A stretch of 64,000 nucleotides of DNA, from assembly GCF_001429765.1 (NCBI RefSeq), contig NZ_LMJB01000001.1, positions 757,955 through 821,954 of the forward strand. Direction: 5' to 3'. The position numbers and the translations under genes are program-made. Positions 50,600 to 60,161 of this stretch are shown piece after piece. This DNA comes from Flavobacterium sp. Root901. Lineage in GTDB: Bacteria > Bacteroidota > Bacteroidia > Flavobacteriales > Flavobacteriaceae. Each line of letters starts with the position of its first letter. Within the stretch, counting starts at the first letter, position 1. The notes beneath the pieces were generated by a model. The model had not been told where the DNA came from and ran no database searches. It saw only the letters and a program-made list of their open reading frames with translations.

Positions 50600-52735
50600 A
50601 TGATAAGAAAAGACCTTAAACATATTAGTCTTCAAAGTCAGAAGTCAAAAGTCGAAAGTCAAGAATTAGAAAATTTGACAGATAACTTTACAACTGCGGA
50701 AGGAATCGAACTTAAAAAAAACTATTCTGAAAAAGATATAGAAGATTTAGAGTTTCTGGATTTTGGAGCTGGTTTTACACCAAATTTACGCGGACCTTAT
50801 GCTACAATGTACGTACGTCGTCCGTGGACAATTCGACAATATGCCGGATTTTCGACAGCAGAAGAAAGTAATGCCTTTTACAGAAGAAATCTTGCGGCTG
50901 GACAAAAAGGACTTTCGATAGCTTTTGATTTACCAACGCATCGCGGTTATGACTCAGACCATGAAAGAGTGGTTGGCGATGTTGGAAAAGCAGGAGTTGC
51001 AATCGATTCTGTTGAAGATATGAAAGTATTATTCGACCAGATTCCACTAGACGAAATGTCGGTATCAATGACTATGAATGGCGCTGTTTTACCAATTATG
51101 GCATTTTATATTGTTGCAGCTGAAGAACAGGGAGTTGAATTAAGTAAACTTTCGGGAACTATTCAGAATGACATTTTGAAAGAGTTCATGGTACGTAATA
51201 CATACATTTACCCGCCGACACCTTCCATGAAAATTATTGCTGATATTTTTGAATTTACTAGCAAAAAAATGCCAAAATTCAATTCTATCTCTATTTCGGG
51301 TTATCATATGCAGGAAGCCGGAGCTACTGCAGATATTGAACTGGCTTATACACTGGCTGACGGTTTGGAATATATCAGAACCGGATTGTCAACAGGAATG
51401 ACGATTGATGAATTTGCACCCCGCTTATCTTTCTTTTGGGCAATTGGAATGAATCATTTCATGGAAATTGCCAAAATGAGAGCGGGTCGAATGATTTGGG
51501 CAAAACTAATTCAGCAATTTAATCCAAAAAGTGACAAATCCTTAGCATTACGTACACATTGTCAAACCAGCGGATGGAGTTTAACAGAGCAAGATCCGTT
51601 TAATAATGTAGCCAGAACTTGTATTGAAGCTGCTGCCGCTGCTTTTGGCGGAACGCAGTCCCTGCACACAAACGCTTTAGATGAGGCAATTGCCCTACCA
51701 ACAGATTTTTCAGCAAGAATTGCAAGAAATACACAGATTTATTTACAGGAAGAGACTAAAATAACTAAAACAGTTGATCCATGGGGAGGAAGTTACTACG
51801 TTGAATCCCTGACAAATGAAATCTTAGAAAATACCTGGAAACTAATTGAAGAAGTTGAAGAACTGGGCGGAATGACCAAAGCAATTGAAGCCGGAATTCC
51901 AAAACTTCGAATCGAAGAAGCAGCTGCCAGAAAACAAGCCAGAATTGACAGCGGTCAGGATATTATTGTGGGTGTAAATAAATATAGATTAGAAAAAGAA
52001 GACCCGCTGCATATATTAGATGTTGATAACCAGATGGTGCGAAAGCAGCAAATAGAACGACTTGAAGAAATTAAAGCAAAAAGAAATACTACAGAAGTAA
52101 ATCAATCACTAGAAAAATTAATTCATTGTGCTAAAACCGGAGAAGGCAATTTATTAGAAATTGGTGTAGAAGCTGCCAGAAACAGAGCTACATTAGGCGA
52201 AATAAGTGATGCGTTAGAAAGTGTTTTCGGAAGGTTCAAAGCTCAAATAAAATCATTTAGCGGTGTGTATAGTGCAGCAATAAAAAATGACGAAAATTTT
52301 GAAAAAGCAAAACAATTAGCAGATGTTTTTGCAAAACAAGAAGGAAGACGTCCACGAATTATGATTGCCAAAATGGGACAAGACGGTCATGACCGCGGTG
52401 CAAAAGTAGTCGCAACGGGTTATGCAGATGTTGGTTTTGATGTTGATATAGGCCCATTATTTCAAACTCCGGCCGAAGCCGCGAAACAGGCTGTAGAAAA
52501 TGATGTCCATATTTTAGGTGTTTCATCGCTTGCTGCAGGACATAAAACATTGGTTCCGCAAGTAATTGAAGAACTTAAAAAACATGACCGTGAAGATATT
52601 ATGGTTATTGTAGGCGGTGTAATTCCTGCACAGGACTATCAATTTTTGTTTGATGCCGGTGCAGCGGCCATATTTGGCCCGGGAACTAAAATAAGTGAAG
52701 CGGCAATTAAAATATTAGAAATCTTAATTGACTAA
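50600..52735 (+). CDS. mutB: Methylmalonyl-CoA mutase large subunit
   Basis: A 711-residue cobalamin-dependent mutase interconverting methylmalonyl-CoA and succinyl-CoA. Barrel part with [21 protein letters not shown] (substrate channel; excerpt [11 protein letters not shown]) and [15 protein letters not shown]-terminal B12 domain with DGHDRG (the DxHxxG cobalt ligand) and GGVIPAQDY. The first 20-odd residues, [19 protein letters not shown], differ from normal MutB and are partly encoded by a 7-bp tandem repeat (50635-50662). It is transcribed with mutA and needs MeaB (5115-6206). A terminator follows directly. Confidence 0.95.
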   Translation: MIRKDLKHISLQSQKSKVESQELENLTDNFTTAEGIELKKNYSEKDIEDLEFLDFGAGFTPNLRGPYATMYVRRPWTIRQYAGFSTAEESNAFYRRNLAAGQKGLSIAFDLPTHRGYDSDHERVVGDVGKAGVAIDSVEDMKVLFDQIPLDEMSVSMTMNGAVLPIMAFYIVAAEEQGVELSKLSGTIQNDILKEFMVRNTYIYPPTPSMKIIADIFEFTSKKMPKFNSISISGYHMQEAGATADIELAYTLADGLEYIRTGLSTGMTIDEFAPRLSFFWAIGMNHFMEIAKMRAGRMIWAKLIQQFNPKSDKSLALRTHCQTSGWSLTEQDPFNNVARTCIEAAAAAFGGTQSLHTNALDEAIALPTDFSARIARNTQIYLQEETKITKTVDPWGGSYYVESLTNEILENTWKLIEEVEELGGMTKAIEAGIPKLRIEEAAARKQARIDSGQDIIVGVNKYRLEKEDPLHILDVDNQMVRKQQIERLEEIKAKRNTTEVNQSLEKLIHCAKTGEGNLLEIGVEAARNRATLGEISDALESVFGRFKAQIKSFSGVYSAAIKNDENFEKAKQLADVFAKQEGRRPRIMIAKMGQDGHDRGAKVVATGYADVGFDVDIGPLFQTPAEAAKQAVENDVHILGVSSLAAGHKTLVPQVIEELKKHDREDIMVIVGGVIPAQDYQFLFDAGAAAIFGPGTKISEAAIKILEILID
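50635..50662. repeat. 7-bp tandem repeat inside the mutB coding region
   Basis: AAGTCAG, AAGTCAA, AAGTCGA, AAGTCAA: four units with an exact 7-base period, within the first 21 codons of mutB. Complementary words ACTTTCGACTT lie in an intergenic gap at 36570-36602. Three units make seven codons, so the reading frame stays open. Confidence 0.8.
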
Positions 52736-52744
52736 ATATAATCC

Positions 52745-52778
52745 AAAAAAAATCCCGATTTATAATCGGGATTTTTTT
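52745..52778. terminator. Bidirectional terminator between mutB and the lysozyme-like gene
   Basis: AATCCCGATT (52751-52760) pairs with AATCGGGATT (52764-52773), with A-runs before and T-runs after, serving both the plus-strand mutB and the minus-strand gene that ends at 52780. Confidence 0.88.
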
Positions 52779-52779
52779 G

Positions 52780-53424
52780 TTAGTCATTTATTGTCGCATT
52801 GTTATCTGCTTCAATAAAAGAAAGATCGTAGCCTGCAAAATCTCTCATATAACTTTTTAACGATGTTCCAAAAGCATCTCTAAAATGCCTGTTTCCCCGA
52901 TGTTTAAAAAAGTTTTTTACAGATCCTGCGCCTCCTAAATGTGCAGCAGCCAAAATACCAGATTCTGTAATTTCGACACCATTAATAACTTTTCCTTCAT
53001 ACTTTTCGATTTCATTGCGCAAAATCCATTTGTTTTTGGATAATAAGGCAACAAAAGCTTTTTCCTGTAATGCCGGATCTTTTAAAAAGTCTTTGTCGTT
53101 TCTAACTCCGATTGCTCGTAAAGCTTTAGAACCAAATTGATATTTTCCCATGTAACCCAGTGAATTTACCATTCGGTATTTTCCCTGAGATTCTTTGAAA
53201 GCTACCGCTTCTTTAAAACCGATAAGATGATTTCCTGTGTATGGGACGTTGAGATTGACTTTAGGATATTCATCCTTTTCTAAAGATGGAAAAATGTATT
53301 CTGATCCATCTGTTTTTTCTGTTAGAAACCACGGTTTGGTTTCGACACTAAAGGGTTTAAAACCCAAACTTAAAAATGTAATAATAACGATTAAACTCGC
53401 ATAAAAATACCACTTCTTTATCAT
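52780..53424 (-). CDS. Lysozyme-like (SLT-type) peptidoglycan-active protein
   Basis: A 214-residue protein with an N-terminal membrane/signal helix (WYFYASLIVIITFLSLGF). The catalytic-type Glu is in AFKESQGKYRMVNSLGYMGKYQFG, a familiar lysozyme-fold pattern with E-S then GYMGKYQFG, and GILAAAHLGGAGSVKNFF near the end. It would cleave glycan strands as a transglycosylase or bind them. It is the last gene of a minus-strand cell-wall group (dapF, GNAT, mltG, DUF2279, this gene). Confidence in fold is good, in activity moderate. Confidence 0.78.
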   Translation of the reverse strand: MIKKWYFYASLIVIITFLSLGFKPFSVETKPWFLTEKTDGSEYIFPSLEKDEYPKVNLNVPYTGNHLIGFKEAVAFKESQGKYRMVNSLGYMGKYQFGSKALRAIGVRNDKDFLKDPALQEKAFVALLSKNKWILRNEIEKYEGKVINGVEITESGILAAAHLGGAGSVKNFFKHRGNRHFRDAFGTSLKSYMRDFAGYDLSFIEADNNATIND

Positions 53425-53523
53425 AAATTGTTTTTCTTCAAATCGCTGTCACCTCTTTGAAATTTCTACGGTGCAAAGATAAATAAAAACAAAAAAATCT
53501 AATAATCAGTACTTTAGGAAAAA

Positions 53524-54441
53524 TCAAAAATATAACGCATGTGCTTTAAAGCCTTTATTTGCGGAGTATTCAAGAGTTGGAGCCGGAATTTTTATAGTGT
53601 TCAAAACAGAAAAAATTGTTTTCAAAAAATGCGATTTTGTGTCAATTTTAGCTAAATTCACATCAAAAGAAAGAAAAAACTTACGATATCTTTCTGAGTT
53701 TTGAATCAATGCAGGATTATTTTCATACGAATTTCCTGTCAGCATACCTTCGGCTCCATATCCAAAAGCAGCATTAAACCATTTTGGAATTTTACTTTCT
53801 TTTGCAAAAGAATGAAGATTTACAGAAAGCCAATACGTCTGTCCATTATAATCTTTTAAAATTTGTTCATTTAATGATTTTCCTAAAATATTAGGACGCT
53901 GACCAGCATATTGGGTTGTATGAAATGAAAATTTTGGAATGATACGCTGTTCTTTCCACAGTAATTCCTGAGAAACGTACAAAGCTGTTCCGGTAGCATT
54001 GGCAATTATATCTCCGGAAGAAGCGCCCCATTCTGAAGAATATCCGTCTAAAACTTCAACTGCAGTTAAAAAAGCAAAACCTAAACCTGCGCCGTAAATT
54101 AATTGTTTTTTTTGATCTGCTCCGCTCCAGTTAAGCATTTCAGCACCAAATCTGCCTAAATGATAAGCAGAGTACATATGCCCAATTTTATCCATTTGAA
54201 GCCATTCATTATTATCATTTATAAAATGAAATTTCGATCTTGGATAATCGGCATACCAAAGCTGATTTAAACCCAGCAGGGTAACTGAGGCAACAGCGGT
54301 TTCGGTTACAATTACTGTAGTTTGTCTTTTTTTATTTAAAGTATCAGATGGAGTTAAAAAGCTTTCAATCTTGCTTTGGGCAAACGATTGAAAGCTTAGT
54401 ATAAATAAAACCGGTAATAAAAGGTATTCTTTTAAATTCAA
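53524..54441 (-). CDS. DUF2279 family envelope protein (YfiM-like)
   Basis: A 305-residue exported protein: signal peptide ending SFAQS, then a helix-rich body with LNQLWYADYPRSKFHFINDNNEWLQMDKIGHMYSAYHLG (excerpt: MDKIGHMYSAYHLGRFGAEM), YGAGLGFAFLTAVEVLDGYSSEWGASSGD and NILGKSLNEQILKDYNGQ, matching DUF2279. These proteins are related to YfiM-type lipoproteins of the outer membrane; function unknown. The start is 2 bases from the mltG stop, so they are co-transcribed. Confidence 0.82.
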   Translation of the reverse strand: MNLKEYLLLPVLFILSFQSFAQSKIESFLTPSDTLNKKRQTTVIVTETAVASVTLLGLNQLWYADYPRSKFHFINDNNEWLQMDKIGHMYSAYHLGRFGAEMLNWSGADQKKQLIYGAGLGFAFLTAVEVLDGYSSEWGASSGDIIANATGTALYVSQELLWKEQRIIPKFSFHTTQYAGQRPNILGKSLNEQILKDYNGQTYWLSVNLHSFAKESKIPKWFNAAFGYGAEGMLTGNSYENNPALIQNSERYRKFFLSFDVNLAKIDTKSHFLKTIFSVLNTIKIPAPTLEYSANKGFKAHALYF

Positions 54442-54443
54442 AA

Positions 54444-55484
54444 CTATCTTGTTACGCCTTGACCAGCAATCCAGTCTGAATATCTTTTTGCATTTTTTTG
54501 GTGTTCTGCATAATTTGAAGCAAATTCATGGTAACCAAATCGGTCAACACTTGCGCAGAAATAAATGTAGTCGTGTTTCTCTGGCTTTAAAACGGCTTCA
54601 AGCGCTGTTATATCAGCCATTGCAATTGGCCCGGGAGGCAAACCAACATTTACATAAGTATTGTAGGGAGATCTCATAATTAAATCATTATAGAAAACTC
54701 TTTTTATAACCTGATCAAAATTATTATCTCTCAGTTTTAAAGCGTAAATTACAGTTGGATCTGCCTGTAATGGCATTTCAAGACGAAGGCGGTTTAAGTA
54801 AACCCCTGCAATTCTTGGTCTTTCATCTTTTTTTACTGATTCTTTGTGCACAATTGAAGCTAAAATAGAGACCTGAACCGGAGTTAATCCTTGTTTTTTT
54901 GCCTGCTCTATTCTTTCAGGAGTCCAGAATTTGTGATATTCTTTGATCATTTTATCACGGAATTTTTCTGCCGAAGTATTCCAGTAAACTTCATACGTAT
55001 TTGGAATAAACATGGCAAAAACATTTTCTTCATTGAATCCGTTTTCTTTCAAAAACTCAGGATCTCTAAAAGCTTTTAATAAAGATAAACTGTCTGCTTC
55101 GATTTCTGAACCTACTCTTCCTGCAAAATTTTCTAAACGCTCCTGATTGTTAAAAGCTAATTTGACCGGAACATTAGATCGCATGGCACGTACCAAATCA
55201 ATATTATTCATGTCCTTTTTAAGAAGAAAACGTCCAGATTTTACGTTTTCAGGATAACTTCTTTTACTTGCAACCAATTCAAAGTTGTCAAAATTCTTGA
55301 TATATGGTGCTAATATTTTTTTTACATCACTGTAATTGGCTCCGGTTGGCACGTGTACGTAAACTTCTTTTTCTTCAAATTTTGTGTTGGCACTAAAAAT
55401 TCGGCTGATTAAAATAAAACCGTAAATCAGCAAAACAGAAATTACGGCTACAGCGATTATCGTGATAATTTTTTTTAATTTCAA
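54444..55484 (-). CDS. mltG: Endolytic peptidoglycan transglycosylase MltG
   Basis: A 346-residue single-pass protein (transmembrane helix at about 8-26), LysM-like domain, and the YceG catalytic region with SILASIVHKESVKKDERPRIAGVYLNRL, in which the Glu of HKES is the expected catalytic residue. It cuts newly made glycan strands and so limits their length. Upstream gene in the same direction is a GNAT acetyltransferase (10-base gap). Confidence 0.93.
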   Translation of the reverse strand: MKLKKIITIIAVAVISVLLIYGFILISRIFSANTKFEEKEVYVHVPTGANYSDVKKILAPYIKNFDNFELVASKRSYPENVKSGRFLLKKDMNNIDLVRAMRSNVPVKLAFNNQERLENFAGRVGSEIEADSLSLLKAFRDPEFLKENGFNEENVFAMFIPNTYEVYWNTSAEKFRDKMIKEYHKFWTPERIEQAKKQGLTPVQVSILASIVHKESVKKDERPRIAGVYLNRLRLEMPLQADPTVIYALKLRDNNFDQVIKRVFYNDLIMRSPYNTYVNVGLPPGPIAMADITALEAVLKPEKHDYIYFCASVDRFGYHEFASNYAEHQKNAKRYSDWIAGQGVTR

Positions 55485-55494
55485 AGCTATTAGT

Positions 55495-56034
55495 TTAAAT
55501 GTTTTTATTGATTAACTGAAAAATTGCTTCATCTTCATAGTGGTTGTTTAGCAAAATCCAGTCTTTTTTAATTCCTATTTTCTCAAACCCAAATTTAGTA
55601 AAAAGAGCTATACTTGCTTCATTATTTGTACTAATATTTGCATAAAGCTGATGCAGATTTAAATTGAAAAAAGCATACTTTATTAAAAGCTCTAATGCCT
55701 CAGAGCCAATATTTTGTCCTCTATTTTCTTTTTTCTGAATAACAATACCAACTCCCGCCCTGTTGTTTTTTGGATCAAATTCAAAAATATCAATGAGGCC
55801 AATGGCCGGAAAATCTTCATCCTGGCAGATGGCCAATCGTAATTGCTTCGCTTCATAAATATCCTGTTGTGCATTTTCAAGATACTGGCGTATTAAATAA
55901 CGACTATAAGGTGTATTGGTGTTGCTGACAGCCCAAATGCTCTGATCATTTTCCATTCCATGCACAAACTCCAGATCTTCCGGTTCAAGTGCACGCAGAT
56001 AAATAGTATCGCCTTTGAGTGTTATCATTTGCAA
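55495..56034 (-). CDS. GNAT family N-acetyltransferase
   Basis: A 179-residue acetyltransferase of the RimJ/RimL-like class, with VGIVIQKKENRGQNIGSEALELLIKYAF as motif A (R-G-Q-N-I-G is the CoA loop) and NEASIALFTKFGFEKIGIKK near the end. A hint of function comes only from position between dapF and mltG in a cell-wall operon; its acceptor is unknown. The start may be Met1 or Met3. Confidence 0.86.
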   Translation of the reverse strand: MQMITLKGDTIYLRALEPEDLEFVHGMENDQSIWAVSNTNTPYSRYLIRQYLENAQQDIYEAKQLRLAICQDEDFPAIGLIDIFEFDPKNNRAGVGIVIQKKENRGQNIGSEALELLIKYAFFNLNLHQLYANISTNNEASIALFTKFGFEKIGIKKDWILLNNHYEDEAIFQLINKNI

Positions 56035-56035
56035 T

Positions 56036-56103
56036 TTTAGATTTTAGATTGTTGATTTTAGATTCCAATTGGAATTTGGATTTTAAAAATTGAAAATTAT
56101 AAA
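56036..56103. repeat. TTTTAGATT and ATTCCAATT repeats between GNAT and dapF
   Basis: TTAGATTTTAGATTGTTGAT joins GATTCCAATTGGAATTTGGA; two of the window's repeat families thus occur together, filling the gap between two genes of the same operon. Confidence 0.65.
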
Positions 56104-56104
56104 T

Positions 56105-56887
56105 TTAAACTTCAATTGTTCCTTTGAAAACAAATTTAGCAGGTCCTGTTAAAAAAACATTTGTAAAATGATCTCCTGATTTATCAAAAGAAACGACTAA
56201 TTTTCCTCCTTCAACATTTAAATTAATTGAAGTTTTATCCGTCTGCCCAATAGCGTTCATCGCAATAGCCACAGCAGTTGCTCCGGTTCCGCAGGCCAGA
56301 GTTTCATCTTCAACACCTCTCTCATAAGTTCGAAGAGAAAAAGTATCGTTATCTACTTTTTTTACAAAATTAACGTTGCTTCCTTTTTCGCCATATAATT
56401 CACCGTAACGAATTGCTGCTCCGTTTTCTTTAACATTATAATGTTCCAAATCATCAACTATTTGTACATGATGCGGAGATCCTGTATTTAAAAAAGTATA
56501 AGAATCCTTTTTTTGTATTTCGTCGACATCAATCATTTGCAATGACACAATGGCATCATTACCTACTGATGCATGATGAAGACCATCTGTAGCGATAAAA
56601 GTTGTTTTATTATCTATGACTCCTAATTGATTTGCAAAAGCCACCAGGCAGCGGCCGCCATTCCCGCACATCGAACTCTGGTTTCCGTCTGAATTATAAT
56701 AAACCATTCTAAAATCTGTTTCAGAATCGTTTTCTAATAAAATTAGTCCGTCAGCTCCAATTCCGAAACGTCTGTCACACAGGCGTTCAATTAACTTTAC
56801 ATCTTCTTTCGGAAAAAAATCAGATCTATTGTCAATCATTACAAAATCATTGCCTGTCCCTTGATATTTATAAAATTCTATTTGCAT
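56105..56887 (-). CDS. dapF: Diaminopimelate epimerase
   Basis: A 260-residue enzyme that epimerises LL-diaminopimelate to the meso form for peptidoglycan and lysine. Both catalytic cysteines are seen: SSMCGNGGRC (about residue 75) and ETLACGTGATA (about residue 205). The N-terminus MQIEFYKYQGTGNDFVMID is standard. It leads a minus-strand group with mltG and a lysozyme-like gene, so cell-wall synthesis and turnover genes are side by side. Confidence 0.95.
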   Translation of the reverse strand: MQIEFYKYQGTGNDFVMIDNRSDFFPKEDVKLIERLCDRRFGIGADGLILLENDSETDFRMVYYNSDGNQSSMCGNGGRCLVAFANQLGVIDNKTTFIATDGLHHASVGNDAIVSLQMIDVDEIQKKDSYTFLNTGSPHHVQIVDDLEHYNVKENGAAIRYGELYGEKGSNVNFVKKVDNDTFSLRTYERGVEDETLACGTGATAVAIAMNAIGQTDKTSINLNVEGGKLVVSFDKSGDHFTNVFLTGPAKFVFKGTIEV

Positions 56888-57061
56888 TTTTTTGTCGTTA
56901 AGAGATACAAAAGTACGAAGAAACTATGAAGATTATTTAAGGAAATGTTAATCAATGTTAAAGAGAGTTAAAGCATTTTATCAAATAATTTTTTGGCATA
57001 ATTTTACGTTATAAATGTTAAAAACAAATATCTAAAATAACTTAAAAACATAAACAGTAAC

Positions 57062-58462
57062 ATGAAAAAGATTTCAACCTTATTTTTAGTTTCACTACTA
57101 AGCGGTGCTACTACGCTTGGTGCTTACAAGTTATTATTTGATGGCAGTGATTCTTTTTTTGGAAAAGGCAGTTCTGTTGTAACGCTCGCTCCTAATTCAT
57201 ACGGAAGAACTGTTGGTTTACCTGCCGAAGCCGTTGATTTTACAGAAGCTGCAGACAAAACAATTCATACTGTTGTTCACGTAAAAAATGTTTCAAGAAG
57301 AACAATTAGTAATCCGATGCTGGAATTTTTCTACGGATACGGAGGACAACAGCAGCAAGAACAGGTAGGTACCGGATCTGGTGTTATTATTTCTGAAGAT
57401 GGATATATTGTAACCAACAATCATGTTATTAAAGATGCATCTGAAATTGAAATAACTTTAAACAACAAAAAATCATACAAAGCAAAACTTATTGGTACCG
57501 ATTCTAAAATGGATATCGCATTATTAAAAATTAATGCCGATGAAAAACTGCCTTATACTGCTTTTGCGAATTCTGATTCTGTAAAAGTTGGAGAATGGGT
57601 TTTGGCCGTTGGAAATCCATATAACTTAACTTCTACCGTTACTGCCGGAATTGTTTCGGCGAAAGCCAGAAATTTAGACCAAAGCGGAATCCAGTCATTC
57701 ATTCAGACTGATGCTGCTGTAAATCCGGGGAATTCTGGAGGAGCACTAGTAAATACAAGAGGAGAATTAATTGGAATTAATACTATGATTTCGTCTATGA
57801 CAGGATCGTATGTTGGATATTCTTTTGCTGTTCCATCAAATATTGCCCGAAAAATTATTGAAGATATCATGGAATATGGAAATGTTCAAAGAGGAATTTT
57901 GGGTGTTGAAGGAGGCGAATTAAACAGTACTGCTTCAAAAGAATTAGGAATTACCGAAACTCAAGGTTTCTATATCAACAAAGTTTCTAAAAATTCCGGT
58001 GCAGAAAAAGCGGGTCTTACTAAGGGCGATATTATTGTAAAATTAGACGAACAAAACATTTCGACTTTTGCTGATCTTTCTGGTTACATTAATACAAAAC
58101 GTCCAAACGATGTTGTAAAAGTAACTTATATTAAAGACGGAAAAACTAAAACTGTTCCGGTTACTTTAAGTAAAAATGAATTTTTCAGCACTGAATTTAA
58201 AGGAATTGAGTTAGAAAATATTGATGCTGCTGATAAAAAGAAATTCAGAATCGATTATGGTGTAAAAATTAAAAACATCACAAATGAGAATTTAATGCAG
58301 TATCAAAATGAATTGCAGGGAAATATTATTTTGAGCATCGATAATGTAAAAGCCACAAATGTTGAAACGGTTTCTAAACTTTTAAATAAAAAAGATGAAG
58401 GACAAAGCGTACGCATTGAAATGATCAATAAAAACGGAGAAATTTTTAGAATAATTATTTAA
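57062..58462 (+). CDS. DegP/HtrA-type periplasmic serine protease
   Basis: A 466-residue protease-chaperone. N-terminal hydrophobic segment (ISTLFLVSLLSGATTLGAYKLL) for export or anchoring, trypsin-like domain with catalytic His in IVTNNHVI, Asp in DSKMDIALL and Ser in NPGNSGGALVN, a first PDZ domain at about 275-365 and a second, shorter PDZ-like part to the end. It degrades or refolds misfolded envelope proteins. Monocistronic; a palindrome starts at once after the stop and a terminator follows. Confidence 0.93.
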   Translation: MKKISTLFLVSLLSGATTLGAYKLLFDGSDSFFGKGSSVVTLAPNSYGRTVGLPAEAVDFTEAADKTIHTVVHVKNVSRRTISNPMLEFFYGYGGQQQQEQVGTGSGVIISEDGYIVTNNHVIKDASEIEITLNNKKSYKAKLIGTDSKMDIALLKINADEKLPYTAFANSDSVKVGEWVLAVGNPYNLTSTVTAGIVSAKARNLDQSGIQSFIQTDAAVNPGNSGGALVNTRGELIGINTMISSMTGSYVGYSFAVPSNIARKIIEDIMEYGNVQRGILGVEGGELNSTASKELGITETQGFYINKVSKNSGAEKAGLTKGDIIVKLDEQNISTFADLSGYINTKRPNDVVKVTYIKDGKTKTVPVTLSKNEFFSTEFKGIELENIDAADKKKFRIDYGVKIKNITNENLMQYQNELQGNIILSIDNVKATNVETVSKLLNKKDEGQSVRIEMINKNGEIFRIII

Positions 58463-58545
58463 GTCGCAGTTTACAGTCGCGGTTTTCAGTCAAAGTTTAA
58501 AGTAATAAAAACTGAAAACTGAGACTGCGACTGCGACTGAAAACT
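58463..58545. repeat. 13-bp-period palindrome right after the DegP-type stop codon
   Basis: GTCGCA-GTTTACA, GTCGCG-GTTTTCA and GTCAAA-GTTTAAA are three exact 13-base units (58463-58501). The facing arm reads GAAAACT, GAGACT, GCGACT, GCGACT, GAAAACT (58514-58545). The first unit begins at the very next base after the stop codon. Confidence 0.85.
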
Positions 58546-58550
58546 CATAA

Positions 58551-58584
58551 AAAGCCATCTTAATAAATTTAAGGCGGCTTTTTT
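58551..58584 (+). terminator. Rho-independent terminator after the DegP-type gene
   Basis: AAAGCCATCTTAA pairs with TTAAGGCGGCTTT around a short AT loop and is followed by T residues (58551-58584). Confidence 0.85.
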
Positions 58585-58633
58585 TGTTTTAAAAATAAAT
58601 CACAAAAAAGTTTACGAAATCGATTGAAATAGA

Positions 58634-58641
58634 TACTTTTG
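58634..58641 (+). promoter_or_regulatory. Predicted -7 promoter box of gap
   Basis: TACTTTTG fits TAnnTTTG; TTTACG about 19 bases upstream (58611-58616) is near the TTTG -33 element. The ATG of gap is at 58692. Confidence 0.6.
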
Positions 58642-58691
58642 CGCCAAATTATAAAATAAGTGAGTGTTTTATTATTTCAATTAAATCAATT

Positions 58692-60140
58692 ATGAGCAAA
58701 AATTCTTTATACCAAAAAGAGGTATCATTACAAGTCGACCGAAGAAGAGCTGGTGTCGAATTAATTAAAGTGATAAGTGATTTATGGTATGACAAATCCA
58801 TTGAAATGGTTTTATTTAAAAATCAATTACTGGATAAAAATGTCAGCGATATTATCAATCTTCATCAATATGCCGGCGAATTTGTAGGGAAGCCCATTAC
58901 TATTTTCGATTCGGTCGAAATTGCAAAAGTTGTTTTATCATTAGATCTTCCGCCTGCGAAAATAGATCTTGGAAAATTAACTTATGAATATCGTTTAGAA
59001 GATGAAAAATATCCAGATGCGAGATATTTTGTTATTGAAAAACTTAAAAAGTCAAAATCTTCCAAAGAAATTCAGCCAAAAGATGTTATTCTGTATGGTT
59101 TTGGAAGAATTGGACGTTTACTGGCAAGGGAATTAATGTCGAAAACCGGAAAGGGAAACCAACTGCGTTTAAGAGCAATTGTTACCCGCGACAAGAATGA
59201 TACAACCAGTTTAGAAAAAAGAGCTTCACTTTTGCGTTATGACTCCATCCACGGAGATTTTCAGGGTTCTGTAATTGCTGATCCTAAAAATAATGCATTA
59301 ATTATAAACGGAACAACCGTTCATATCATAACTGCCAATTCTCCGGAAGAAATAGATTATACTCAATATGAAATCAACGATGCATTAGTAATCGATAATA
59401 CAGGAGCATTTACGACTGAGGAAGCTCTAAAAAGGCATTTAACTTCAAATGGAGTGAATAAAGTATTATTGACAGCTCCCGGAAAAGGAGTGCCTAATAT
59501 TGTACATGGAGTAAATCATAATGATTATAATCCGGATGAAAATGATATTTTTTCTGCAGCTTCCTGCACTACAAATGCCATTACACCAGTTTTAAAAGTT
59601 ATTGAAGAAACTTTAGGAGTAGTAAAAGGACATTTAGAAACAATTCATGCTTATACAAACGATCAGAATCTGGTTGACAATATGCATAGAAAATACCGTC
59701 GAGGAAGAGCAGCCGCATTAAATATGGTAATTACCGAAACTGGCGCAGGAAGCGCTGTTGCGAAGGCCTTACCATCTTTAGAAGGAAAATTAACTTCAAA
59801 TGCAATCCGTGTTCCAGTTCCGAATGGCTCACTGGTGGTTTTAAATTTAGAAGTTAAAAAAGCAACATCTATTGCCGGAATCAATAAAATAATGAAAAAA
59901 TATGCTCTGGAAGGAGAGCTGGTAGAGCAGATAAAATATTCACTGAATAATGAACTGGTATCATCTGATATTGTTGGAACTACTGCTCCTTCTATTTATG
60001 ACAGCAATGCCACAATTGTATCTAAAGACGGAAAAAACATTGTGCTTTATATTTGGTATGACAACGAATATGGCTACAGTCATCAAGTTATTCGCCTTGC
60101 AAAATATATTGCCAAAGTAAGACGTTATACTTATTATTAA
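58692..60140 (+). CDS. gap: Glyceraldehyde-3-phosphate dehydrogenase with N-terminal extension
   Basis: A 482-residue GAPDH, about 140 residues longer than usual. Residues 1-125 form an extra N-terminal region (LQVDRRRAGVELIKVISDLWYD and on), then the NAD-binding domain begins at about 128 with VILYGFGRIGRLLAREL. Catalytic Cys is in SAASCTTNAITPV; the C-terminal region has WYDNEYGYSHQVIRL. This long type is known in the Bacteroidota and may favour NADP or gluconeogenesis, but cofactor choice is not clear. Own promoter and terminator, so monocistronic. Confidence 0.93.
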   Translation: MSKNSLYQKEVSLQVDRRRAGVELIKVISDLWYDKSIEMVLFKNQLLDKNVSDIINLHQYAGEFVGKPITIFDSVEIAKVVLSLDLPPAKIDLGKLTYEYRLEDEKYPDARYFVIEKLKKSKSSKEIQPKDVILYGFGRIGRLLARELMSKTGKGNQLRLRAIVTRDKNDTTSLEKRASLLRYDSIHGDFQGSVIADPKNNALIINGTTVHIITANSPEEIDYTQYEINDALVIDNTGAFTTEEALKRHLTSNGVNKVLLTAPGKGVPNIVHGVNHNDYNPDENDIFSAASCTTNAITPVLKVIEETLGVVKGHLETIHAYTNDQNLVDNMHRKYRRGRAAALNMVITETGAGSAVAKALPSLEGKLTSNAIRVPVPNGSLVVLNLEVKKATSIAGINKIMKKYALEGELVEQIKYSLNNELVSSDIVGTTAPSIYDSNATIVSKDGKNIVLYIWYDNEYGYSHQVIRLAKYIAKVRRYTYY

Positions 60141-60161
60141 TTCAACCTAACTCATTTTTTT

